A DNA stretch of 64,000 nt, from assembly GCA_958295905.1 (NCBI GenBank), contig OY282382.1, positions 3,620,001-3,684,000 on the forward strand. The letters are read 5' to 3'. Position numbers and translations under genes: made by a program. Positions 8,918 to 16,259 of the stretch are shown here, one piece after another. The notes under the pieces are model-generated. The model was not told the DNA's origin, made no database searches, and saw only the letters and a program-made list of their open reading frames with translations. The number at the start of each line of letters is the position of its first letter. Within the stretch, counting starts at the first letter, position 1. Source of the DNA: an uncultured Vicinamibacterales bacterium (GTDB lineage: Bacteria > Acidobacteriota > Vicinamibacteria > Vicinamibacterales > UBA8438).

Positions 8918-10522
8918 ATGGACTATCCGCTCACGCTCGACCGGATCGTCGAGCATGCGGCCCGGCTGTTCCCCCACAAGCGGGTGCTCACCCGGCGGCC
9001 CGACGGCGGCACCCACGAGTACACCTACGCCGACCTCCGCCGCCGCAGCCGGCGGCTGGCCGGCGCCCTCGCGGGCCTCGGCATCGCGCCCGGCGACCGC
9101 GTGGGCACCTTCGCCTGGAACCACCACCAGCATCTGGAGATGTACTTCGGCATTCCCGGGGCCGGGGCGGTCTGCCACACCCTCAACGTGCGGCTCTTTC
9201 CGGGACAGCTCTCCTACATCGTCAATCACGCCGAAGACCGGGTGGTGTTCATCGACGCTTCGGTGCTCCCGCTCTTCGAGCGGGTGGCGGGCGACGTCCA
9301 CGGCGTCGAGCACCATGTGCTGGTGAACGCGCCGCGCGACGTCGAGACCGCGCTGCCGAACGTGCTGCACTACGAGGACCTCATCGACGGGGCCGGCGAC
9401 GACTTCCGGTGGCGGTCGACCGACGAGCGCATGGCGATGGGCCTGTGCTACACCAGCGGCACCACCGGCGACCCCAAGGGGGCCCTCTTCAGCCACCGGT
9501 CGATGTTCCTGCACACCCTCGGCGAGAACCAGGCGATGGGGCTGGGGCTGACCGAGACCGACGTCGTGCTGCCGGTGGTGCCGCAGTTTCACGCGATGGG
9601 CTGGGGCCTGCCCTACGCCTGCACGCTGGCCGGCGCCGACGTCGTGATGCCGGGCCCGCATCTGCAGCCGGCGGCCCTCGCCGAGGTGATCGAATCGCAC
9701 CGGGTCACGGTGGCGGCGGGCGTGCCGAGCATCTGGAACGGGCTGTACCACGAGCTGAAGGCGAGGCCGCGCGACATCTCGTCCATCCGCGCCCTGGTCG
9801 TCGGCGGGTCCGCGATGCCGCGCTCCCTCATCGAGGGCTACGAGCGCGACCTCGGGGTGAACGTCGTGCACGCCTGGGGCATGACCGAGATGTCGCCGCT
9901 GGGCACGGTGTCGAAGCTGCAGCGGCAGCACCGCGCCCTGTCCGACGCGGAGCAGTGGGACGTCAAAGCGCGGCAGGGCACGCCGCTCGGCGGGGTCGAG
10001 CTGCGCATCGTCGGCGACGACGGGGCGGAGATTCCGTGGGACGGCGAGACCATGGGCGAGCTGCAGGCGCGCGGGCCGTGGGTCATCCGCAGCTATTACA
10101 AGCACGAGCCCACCCCGGATCACTTCACCGCCGACGGCTGGTTCCGCACCGGCGACGTCGGCACCATGACCCCCGACGGCTACCTGACCATCACGGACCG
10201 GACCAAGGACCTCGTCAAGAGCGGCGGCGAGTGGATCTCGTCGGTGGCCCTCGAGGGGGCGCTGATGGCCCACGCGCAGGTGCTCGAGGCGGCGGTCATC
10301 GCGGCGCCGGACGAGAAGTGGTCGGAGCGGCCGCTGGCGGTGGTGGTGCGGACCGGGGGGGACGCGGTGTCGGCCGACGCGCTGCGCGCGCATCTCGCCG
10401 AGAGCTTCGCGAAGTTCGAGATCCCCGACCGGTTCGTCTTCGTCGACGAGCTGCCCAAGACCAGCGTGGGGAAGTTCGACAAGAAGGTGCTGCGCAGCCG
10501 ATACGCCGAGGGAAGCGTGTGA
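8903..10522 (+). CDS. AMP-forming fatty-acyl-CoA ligase
   Basis: 539 aa from ATG 8903 (GGTGAGG eight bases upstream); an in-frame ATG at 8861 would add 14 residues that look like a duplicated start. Adenylate-forming enzyme motifs are clear: [18 protein letters not shown] near 182, GMTEMSPLG near 326, [11 protein letters not shown] near 412, [15 protein letters not shown], and the C-terminal [14 protein letters not shown] with the catalytic Lys near 523. The opening [21 protein letters not shown] is typical of medium/long-chain acyl-CoA synthetases of the AlkK type. It would activate a fatty or aryl acid to its CoA thioester for beta-oxidation. Confidence 0.92.
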   Translation: MHGLMMDYPLTLDRIVEHAARLFPHKRVLTRRPDGGTHEYTYADLRRRSRRLAGALAGLGIAPGDRVGTFAWNHHQHLEMYFGIPGAGAVCHTLNVRLFPGQLSYIVNHAEDRVVFIDASVLPLFERVAGDVHGVEHHVLVNAPRDVETALPNVLHYEDLIDGAGDDFRWRSTDERMAMGLCYTSGTTGDPKGALFSHRSMFLHTLGENQAMGLGLTETDVVLPVVPQFHAMGWGLPYACTLAGADVVMPGPHLQPAALAEVIESHRVTVAAGVPSIWNGLYHELKARPRDISSIRALVVGGSAMPRSLIEGYERDLGVNVVHAWGMTEMSPLGTVSKLQRQHRALSDAEQWDVKARQGTPLGGVELRIVGDDGAEIPWDGETMGELQARGPWVIRSYYKHEPTPDHFTADGWFRTGDVGTMTPDGYLTITDRTKDLVKSGGEWISSVALEGALMAHAQVLEAAVIAAPDEKWSERPLAVVVRTGGDAVSADALRAHLAESFAKFEIPDRFVFVDELPKTSVGKFDKKVLRSRYAEGSV

Positions 10523-10573
10523 CGGGGCAGGGGGGGGTGCCGGGACGGGGGGCGTCACCCTTGGGGTGTCGCT

Positions 10574-10732
10574 TCAGTCTGCCGATGGGGGGCCTGCGCG
10601 CCGGTCCTGCCAGCCGAGAATCCGCCCCTCGAGATGCGCCAGCCGCTCACCCAATGCCCGGACTTCCCGCACGATCCAGAGGGAAGCGGCGAGCACCATC
10701 GCGGGTGTCACCCAATCGGGCCAATCGTTCAT
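10574..10732 (-). CDS. Small single-pass membrane protein with coiled-coil tail
   Basis: A 52-residue reverse-strand frame runs from ATG 10732 to TGA 10574, preceded by CAGGAG at a good distance. It starts MNDWPDWVTPAMVLAASLWI, a short amphipathic/Trp-rich head leading into one membrane helix, then continues VREVRALGERLAHLEGRIL, a charged heptad-like helix. Such head-TM-coil peptides often occur as small membrane accessory or holin-like proteins. I know no specific function. It sits alone on the minus strand between the ligase and NHL genes. Confidence 0.55.
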   Translation of the reverse strand: MNDWPDWVTPAMVLAASLWIVREVRALGERLAHLEGRILGWQDRRAGPPSAD

Positions 10733-11080
10733 GCGGCGCTCCTGCCCATCGTGGATGGTCTCGATTGCCTCTGTTATCCAGGGTCGGCTACCGTTGACCG
10801 CTTGTCAACCCTTTGGGATTTCGAACCAGGACCATCCCACGCTCTACCACCGCCGTGCGCAGGCAGCATCGTGGCGGGTCCTGTCGCGGCTCCGGACGTG
10901 CGGAATCGTGGGTTCCCGCGGCGCCGGCCGGTCGGCAAGATGGTGGCGACCCCTCGAATCGGGGGCGGGCCGTCACGCGCCGTCAGCGTGGGATGCTCCT
11001 GGATTTTCGAACCGGGACGGCTCGTCATCAGGAATGGAACGGCGTCGCGGAGAGCGGACGCCACAGCGCAAGGAGGCTCC
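10733..11080. other. Intergenic region before the NHL protein
   Basis: The gap between the small minus-strand gene and the NHL gene. It contains TTGTCAAC near 10801 and two 'TTTCGAACC..GGA' stretches (around 10818 and 11005), which look superficially like tRNA T-arms but have no cloverleaf. No other gene is seen. Promoters for both flanking genes should lie here. Confidence 0.3.
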
Positions 11081-12175
11081 ATGCCAAGGTCCGGACGCAT
11101 CGGGTGGATGCTGGCAACCGGTCTGATCGTCCTCGTCGGCGTCGGCGGGGCCGGGGCGCAGTCGTCGACGACGAACCCGTATCGCGCCACCTTCGGCTGG
11201 GAGCAGTTGCCGGAGGGGCGCGTGATGGGGACGGTGAGCGGCGTCTTCCCGGACCCCGACGGGCGTCACCTCTGGATTCTGGACCGGTGCGGCGCCAACC
11301 AGTGCGCGGGCACCGACCTCGACCCGATCATGAAGTTCGACCTGGAGGGGAACCTCGTCGACAGCTTCGGGGCCGGGCTCTTCGCCTTCCCGCACGGCTT
11401 CTTTCTCGACCACGAGGGCTTCCTGTGGGTGACCGAGGGGGGATCGCACGGCGACGCCCGGGCGACGCTGGGCGAGAGCATGGGCATCGGCCACCAGGTG
11501 CTGAAGCTGAACCAGCGGGGCGAGGTGGTGATGCGGCTCGGCGAGGCGGGGGTCTGGGGTGACGACGAGGCGCACTTCAACGGGCCGTCCGGCGTCGTGG
11601 TGTCTCCGGACGGCGACATCTGGGTGTCGGACGGGCACCGCGGCGGCAACAACCGCATCGTCAAGTTTTCGGGCGACGGCGCGTTCCTGTTCGCGATCGG
11701 CGGCGGCGTCGGGTCGGAGAGCAAGGAGGCGGCCCGGTTCAGCGACCCCCACGACATCAAGATGGACTCCGGGGGGCGGGTCTACGTGGCCGACCGCGGC
11801 AACAGCCGGATTCAGGTGTTCGACCCCGGCGGCGACCTGCTCTACATCTGGACCCACTACGGCAAGCCGAGCGGGCTGTTCATCGACCGGAACGACATCC
11901 TGTACGCCGGCGACGGGCTGTCCGGCATGGTCCGCAGCGGTCCGCCCGACAACTGGCGCAGCAACCTCGGCTGGGAGAAGGGCGTCCGCATCGGCGACCT
12001 GAAGACGGAGCAGGCCTGGGTGACGCATTTCATTCCCCAGCACGACGAGGACGTCGGGGCCGGCATCGAGTTCCTCGGCGTGGACTTCGCCGGCAACATC
12101 TACGCGGGCGAGGTCAGCCGCCGCCGGCTCGTGCGCTACGTGCTGCACCGGCCGTCCGAGCTGATGAAGCGGTGA
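11081..12175 (+). CDS. Secreted NHL-repeat beta-propeller (peptidyl-amidating-lyase-like)
   Basis: 364 aa from ATG 11081 with a perfect AAGGAGG. The signal peptide ends near residue 25 (GGAGAQ). NHL blades follow: FAFPHGFFLDHEGFLWVTEG, FNGPSGVVVSPDGDIWVSDG, FSDPHDIKMDSGGRVYVADR with GNSRIQVFDPGG, PSGLFIDRNDILYAGDG, and GVDFAGNIYAGEV. The order and the 'HQVLKLNQRGEVVMRLGEAGV' type signature resemble the lyase half of peptidylglycine amidating enzymes, as widely annotated in soil bacteria. The catalytic assignment is uncertain and it may be only a binding propeller in the periplasm. Confidence 0.85.
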   Translation: MPRSGRIGWMLATGLIVLVGVGGAGAQSSTTNPYRATFGWEQLPEGRVMGTVSGVFPDPDGRHLWILDRCGANQCAGTDLDPIMKFDLEGNLVDSFGAGLFAFPHGFFLDHEGFLWVTEGGSHGDARATLGESMGIGHQVLKLNQRGEVVMRLGEAGVWGDDEAHFNGPSGVVVSPDGDIWVSDGHRGGNNRIVKFSGDGAFLFAIGGGVGSESKEAARFSDPHDIKMDSGGRVYVADRGNSRIQVFDPGGDLLYIWTHYGKPSGLFIDRNDILYAGDGLSGMVRSGPPDNWRSNLGWEKGVRIGDLKTEQAWVTHFIPQHDEDVGAGIEFLGVDFAGNIYAGEVSRRRLVRYVLHRPSELMKR

Positions 12176-12247
12176 CGGCGGGCGTGCGGCCGGCTGCGGG
12201 ACGCGGCGCCGGTTGCGCGCCGCGGGCTTTTCGCCGCGGGCGGGCGG

Positions 12248-12490
12248 CAGTCTGCGCCGCAGGACGGCGCCGCGTCGCCGAGTCGTCCGGGAGGTGCCGC
12301 GTCGTCCGGGAGGCGCCGCGTCGTCCGGGAGGCGCCGCGTCGTCCGGGAGGCGCCGCGTCGTGGTGAGGCGGCTCCTCCTCTTGGTGAGGCGCTGCCTCA
12401 TCTTCTTGGTGAGGCGCTGCCTCTTCGTGGTGGAGGCACCCCTCTTCGTGGTGGGGCGCTGCCTTTCTCTGGGAGGCGCTGCCGCCGAAC
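12248..12490. repeat. Hairpin-element fragment followed by a decaying 19-bp minisatellite
   Basis: At 12248-12272 lies CAGTCTGCGCCG-CAGGA-CGGCGCC, a member of the dispersed hairpin family. From 12282 a 19-bp unit (GTCGTCCGGGAGGCGCCGC) is repeated four times (12282, 12301, 12320, 12339). It then decays into 18-21 bp relatives of the type 'TCTTGGTGAGGCGCTGCC' up to about 12490. No gene is seen in the 12176-12607 gap. Confidence 0.9.
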
Positions 12491-12607
12491 CCCGGAGGTC
12501 TGGTTTGGGCGCCACGCGCAGCCGCAAGGTGGCGGTTGGCGGGCTAGAATATCGGCGTTGAACGAACACTCGGGTTGGACGGACTCTCGACCAAAGGAAT
12601 GGAAAAC

Positions 12608-13747
12608 ATGCGCAGATTGCAGACGATCACGGTTCTCACCTTCGCCCTCGGCCTGCTGCTGGGCGCCGCCGCCGGGTCGGCGGAGGCGCAGTTCAGGGCG
12701 GAGGAATTCGAGTACGGCGACCGGTTCGCCCTGCCGGAGGGCCAGGAGCCGGAGATCTGGAACCCCGCCATGCGGAAGCTGCTCGACGGCGGCCCGATGA
12801 TCGGCGGCACGATCCGGGCGACCGATCCGCGCACCTACTGCGCGATGGCCGCCGCCGGCTACGACTTCATGTGGGTCGAGATGCAGCACGAGGCGACCTC
12901 CTGGGAGCAGGTGGCGCGCCTGTGGCGGACCTGCCCGGGACCGGCGGCGCCGGGCACCCGCATCGCGTACGCCGACGAGCGGGAGATTCAGCACGCCACC
13001 GACATGGGCGCGGCGGTCATCGTGGTGCCGACCGTGGACAGCGTCGCGGAGGCGCAGGCCGCCGTCGACTGGACCTACTTTCCGCCCATGGGCCGGCGCA
13101 GCTCGGGCGGCGGACAGGGCCCGGGGGAGATCTGGAACAACGTGCCCGGCGGCTACCGCCAGACCTGGAACGACAACGTCGTGCTCATCCTGATGATCGA
13201 GACGCTCGAGGGGGTCGAGGCGGCCCGCGAGATCGCGAAGATTCCGGGGGTGGACGGGCTCTTCGCCGCGAGCGGCGACCTCGGTAACTTCTCGGGCTTC
13301 GGTGAGGGCGACGCCGAGTACGAGGCGCTGATCACCGAGGTGGCGACCGCCGCCAAGGAGGCCGGCATCCACGCCTGCGCCCCGCTGCGCTGGGCCGACC
13401 GGCCCGACTTCACCTGCTTCCAGGCCGGCACCGAGGCGGCCAACATCCGCCGCGGCGCCCAGGCCGAGATTCAGCAGGCCGAGGCGCGGTTCAACAACAC
13501 GGGCGGCGGCGGCGCGTCCTCGAACGCCGCCGCGCTTCTCGCCAACCTGACGGCCGAGTGCGGGTCCATCACCTACGAGGCCGACTGCTACGCGGCGGTC
13601 GAGAGCGCGGCGGCGGCGGCAGGTTCCCTGTCCGACGCGGATCGGGGGCTCATTGTGGGGCGTCTCGGCGAGATCGTGGCCGCGAACCCGAACCAGGCCG
13701 CCCGCATCCGCGAGATCGCGGCGGGCGGCGGGATCGAGGTGCAGTAG
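12608..13747 (+). CDS. Exported HpcH/HpaI-type aldolase-like protein with C-terminal extension
   Basis: 379 aa. ATG 12608 is chosen because AAAGGA lies ten bases upstream; ATG 12599 abuts it. Residues 1-28 form a clear signal peptide (TFALGLLLGAAAG..AEAQ). The barrel region resembles the HpcH/HpaI/citrate-lyase-beta superfamily: GGPMIGGTIRATDPRTYCAM, YDFMWVEMQHEATSWEQV, DMGAAVIVVPTVDSVAEAQ, LMIETLEGVEAA (metal-binding Glu near 197) and VDGLFAASGDLGNFSG (about 216-231). Family members normally work in the cytoplasm on 2-keto-3-deoxy acids, so export is odd. After about residue 280 an Ala-rich extension of ~95 residues with Cys residues has no recognised domain. A strong hairpin follows the gene. 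Confidence 0.82.
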   Translation: MRRLQTITVLTFALGLLLGAAAGSAEAQFRAEEFEYGDRFALPEGQEPEIWNPAMRKLLDGGPMIGGTIRATDPRTYCAMAAAGYDFMWVEMQHEATSWEQVARLWRTCPGPAAPGTRIAYADEREIQHATDMGAAVIVVPTVDSVAEAQAAVDWTYFPPMGRRSSGGGQGPGEIWNNVPGGYRQTWNDNVVLILMIETLEGVEAAREIAKIPGVDGLFAASGDLGNFSGFGEGDAEYEALITEVATAAKEAGIHACAPLRWADRPDFTCFQAGTEAANIRRGAQAEIQQAEARFNNTGGGGASSNAAALLANLTAECGSITYEADCYAAVESAAAAAGSLSDADRGLIVGRLGEIVAANPNQAARIREIAAGGGIEVQ

Positions 13748-13770
13748 GTCGTCGAACATCGTTCGAGCAC

Positions 13771-13807
13771 GGCCCGGTCCGGCGTCCGTCCGGCGCCGGA
13801 CCGGGCC
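13771..13807. terminator. 14-bp perfect GC hairpin after the exported aldolase
   Basis: GGCCCGGTCCGGCG (13771-13784), a nine-base loop, then CGCCGGACCGGGCC (13794-13807). It sits 24 bases after the aldolase stop and 33 before the next ATG. No T-run follows, so it may be an attenuating or mRNA-protecting hairpin rather than a classical terminator. Confidence 0.65.
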
Positions 13808-13839
13808 TGCCAACGCACCGGCGGGGAAGGAGAGGGTCG

Positions 13840-14850
13840 ATGGGCAATCGATGGCGATGGGTGTCGGCGGTCGTCGTGGGGTGCGCGTTCCTGGTGTCGC
13901 AACCGAATTCGGCGACGGCCCAGTCCGGCGCTGACGACGGGGGGACGGTCCCGCTCACCCCGTGGGGCGAGCCGGATCTGCAGGGGGTGTGGACCTCCGC
14001 CACGCTGACCCCGCTGGAGCGGCCGGCCGGCCAGGCGGGGCGGGATCTGCTCACCGACGAGGAGGCGGCGGCGCTGGAGCGGCAGTCGGCCGCGAGCCGG
14101 GCCGCGAGCGACGGCCGGTCGGCGCCCGGCACCGTCGGCGGCTACAACCAGGTGTGGCTGGACGCCGGCACCCGGATAACCGGCAGCCGGCGGACCTCGC
14201 TGATCGTCGATCCGCCCGACGGCCGCATTCCCTGGCGGCCGGGCGAGCGGGAGGCGCACGACCGCGAGCGGGCGCGCTACGGGGTCGGTCCCTTCCACGC
14301 GTACACCGACGCCGACACCGGGGAGCGCTGCATCACGGACGGGCTCCCGAACATGGTGCCGCTGCAGCCCTACAACATGAACCTTCAGGTCCTGCAGACC
14401 CCGGGGCAGGTGGTGATGCTGCACGAGATGTATCACGAGCTGCGGGTCATCCCTCTGGACGGCCGGCCGCTGACCGGCATCGCGCAATGGACCGGCGAGG
14501 CGCGGGGCCGGTGGGAGGGCGGCACCCTCGTGGTCGAGACCGTCAACTTCGTCGACAAGCCCGACGCCTTCTGGAGCTCCCCGTGGCGCAAGTCGCGCTC
14601 GACCCTGCGGCTGGTCGAGCGGTTCACCCGGGTCGGCTCCGAGTCGATCGACTACACGTTCACGCTCGAGGATCCGGAGGTCTTCGCGCAGGCATGGACC
14701 GCGTCGGCGCCCATGACCACCGACCAGGCCTCGCGCGGGGTGACGGCGGGGCAGATCTGGGAGTACGCCTGCCACGAGGGCAACCACGCGATGGTCAACA
14801 TCTTGAGCGGCGCCCGGGCGGAAGAGGCGCGGGCGGCCCGGGACGACTGA
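13840..14850 (+). CDS. Secreted 'PDLQGIW/CHEGN' family protein, copy 3
   Basis: 336 aa from ATG 13840 with AAGGAG. The signal peptide ends near residue 28 (SATAQ). Motifs: PWGEPDLQGVWTSATLTPLE, YNQVWLDAGTR, RTSLIVDPPDGRIPW, GERCITDGLPNMVPLQ, VIPLDGRP, RGRWEGGTLVVETVNF, LRLVERFTRVGSESIDYTF, EYACHEGNHAM and VNILSGARAEE. The paired Cys of ERC and ACHEGN are kept. It lies downstream of the exported aldolase behind a hairpin and is convergent with the AbrB-type gene. Confidence 0.86.
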   Translation: MGNRWRWVSAVVVGCAFLVSQPNSATAQSGADDGGTVPLTPWGEPDLQGVWTSATLTPLERPAGQAGRDLLTDEEAAALERQSAASRAASDGRSAPGTVGGYNQVWLDAGTRITGSRRTSLIVDPPDGRIPWRPGEREAHDRERARYGVGPFHAYTDADTGERCITDGLPNMVPLQPYNMNLQVLQTPGQVVMLHEMYHELRVIPLDGRPLTGIAQWTGEARGRWEGGTLVVETVNFVDKPDAFWSSPWRKSRSTLRLVERFTRVGSESIDYTFTLEDPEVFAQAWTASAPMTTDQASRGVTAGQIWEYACHEGNHAMVNILSGARAEEARAARDD

Positions 14851-14897
14851 TCGGGCAAAGGCTCAGAGACGCCGTGGGCCGTTCGAGGATGGACGTG

Positions 14898-15143
14898 TCA
14901 ATCCCGAAGCGCCGGGTCATGGGGCTCGTTGCGGAAGGCCTGGATGTTGAAAGTGCCACGTCCGCGTTGAATCTTGCCGCGTACCGGCGCGAGTTTGGCG
15001 GGATCGATGGGCCGGGGGCGCAGGATGAAACCGTCGGGGCCTTCTTCGAGAGAGAGCCGGTCGCCGGGTTGCGCGCCCATCGCTTCCAGCGCCCGCTTGG
15101 GGAAGGTGAACTGACGCTTCGAGGTGATCTTGACGGACGGCAT
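14898..15143 (-). CDS. AbrB/SpoVT-fold DNA-binding protein (solitary antitoxin-like)
   Basis: 81 aa from ATG 15143, with GAGAGG just upstream. It opens MPSVKITSKRQFTFPKRALE and continues GAQPGDRLSLEEGPDGFILRP, the swapped-hairpin AbrB/MazE/SpoVT fold ('KITSKGQVTLPK..LE.LGL.PGD.v.v...dg.i.l.P'). Such proteins act as antitoxins or transition-state regulators. No toxin gene is next to it: downstream is the convergent secreted protein, and upstream is secreted-family copy 4, whose unusually long frame overlaps this whole gene. Confidence 0.85.
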   Translation of the reverse strand: MPSVKITSKRQFTFPKRALEAMGAQPGDRLSLEEGPDGFILRPRPIDPAKLAPVRGKIQRGRGTFNIQAFRNEPHDPALRD

Positions 15144-16218
15144 GCGCCCTCTCTGCCTTACGGATATTCTGGTCTTGCAAGGTATTGGGCGTCAAGCGGC
15201 GTTGCACGTCACCGGGCGGCTCGCAGTCCCAGCACAGCACGCCCGGCTCGGCGGCCGGGGCGTCGGGCGTGCCGTCCAGAGCGCGCAGGCCTCTGAGGAT
15301 GTTCTCGAGGGCGTAGTTGCCCTCGTGGCACGCGACTTCGTAGGCGTGCCCGTCGATCTTCCGCAGCGACAGCGCGGCCGTCCACGGGCCGACGAACCGG
15401 ACCGGATCGTCGACCGTGAACTCGTAGCGGACGACCCCGGCGCTCTCGCGGGTGAACCGCTCGACGATGCTCCGGATGTTCCGGCCCGACCCCACCTGCT
15501 GCAACTGGCGCTGGAAGTTCGTCGTCTCCACCACCAGCGTATCGCCCTCCCAGCGCCCCCGCGCGTCCCCCAGCCACTGGCGAAGGACGCCGTGCGGCCG
15601 GTCGTCGAGGGGAACGATGCGCCAGACGCGGTTGCTCTCGCCGTAGATCGCGACGTGGTCCGGCGTCTGGAATATCTGCACGATGCTGTTGTAGGGCAGG
15701 GGCACGATCGGCAGGCCGTGAACCGCCATGCACCGGTCGCCCCATCCCAGGTCCTCGTGGGAATCGGCCGGCAGGTCGGCACCGAACCCGCGGCGCGACC
15801 GCGCCTCCGCCGCGCCGGCCTCGGTCAGGGCGGGGAACCGGCCGTTCGGCGGATCGACGATGAGCGAGGTCCGCCGGTCCTCCACGACACGGGTGCCCAG
15901 GTCCATCCAGAAGAGATTGTAAGCGCCGACGTTCTCGCCGGCGACGGCCCTCCGCGGGGGCGCCGCGGCCGCGTTCCGGTCCCGCGCCGCCGCGTCCTGC
16001 TCGAGGGTCGCGGCCTCCTCGCGGGTCAGGAACGCCCGGTCGCCGAACCGTTCCGGGCGCTGCATCGGCGTGATGCTGCTGTAGTCCCAGACCCCCTGCA
16101 GGTCGGGGTCTCCCCACGCCGTGCGCGGCGGCTCCGCCGTCTGCGCCGCCGCGGCGGCCGGGGTCAAGGCCAGCGCCGCCGCGAGCGCGGCGGCGCGTTT
16201 CCATCCAGGACTGGTCAT
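14917..16218 (-). CDS. Secreted 'PDLQGIW/CHEGN' family protein, copy 4, with run-on C-terminus
   Basis: The frame from ATG 16218 is open for 433 residues to 14917. The signal peptide ends near residue 26 (AAAAAQ). Motifs: AWGDPDLQGVWDYSSITPM, YNLFWMDLGTR, RTSLIVDPPNGRFP, WGDRCMAVHGLPIVPLPYN, RGRWEGDTLVVETTNF, IVERFTRESAGVVRYEFTV, EVACHEGNYAL and ENILRGLRAL. Paralogues end about 10-15 residues after the CHEGN block. Here the frame continues ~85 residues through the promoter and full length of the AbrB-type gene in another frame (Arg/His/Pro-rich), which suggests a lost stop codon. The functional part is probably ~350 residues. Confidence 0.8.
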   Translation of the reverse strand: MTSPGWKRAAALAAALALTPAAAAAQTAEPPRTAWGDPDLQGVWDYSSITPMQRPERFGDRAFLTREEAATLEQDAAARDRNAAAAPPRRAVAGENVGAYNLFWMDLGTRVVEDRRTSLIVDPPNGRFPALTEAGAAEARSRRGFGADLPADSHEDLGWGDRCMAVHGLPIVPLPYNSIVQIFQTPDHVAIYGESNRVWRIVPLDDRPHGVLRQWLGDARGRWEGDTLVVETTNFQRQLQQVGSGRNIRSIVERFTRESAGVVRYEFTVDDPVRFVGPWTAALSLRKIDGHAYEVACHEGNYALENILRGLRALDGTPDAPAAEPGVLCWDCEPPGDVQRRLTPNTLQDQNIRKAERAHAVRQDHLEASVHLPQAGAGSDGRATRRPALSRRRPRRFHPAPPAHRSRQTRAGTRQDSTRTWHFQHPGLPQRAP

Positions 16219-16259
16219 TGCGAATCTCCCCGCTTCCGTCTCTCGCGCTGTGAGCCCGG

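Noticed and set aside
10810-10860. Possible tRNA gene (TTTCGAACC T-arm-like sequence)
   Set aside because: No anticodon arm, D-arm or acceptor pairing could be built on either strand.
12282-12490. CRISPR array or coding repeat
   Set aside because: Units abut without spacers; it is a decaying 19-bp minisatellite and no frame in it has a start plus sensible protein.
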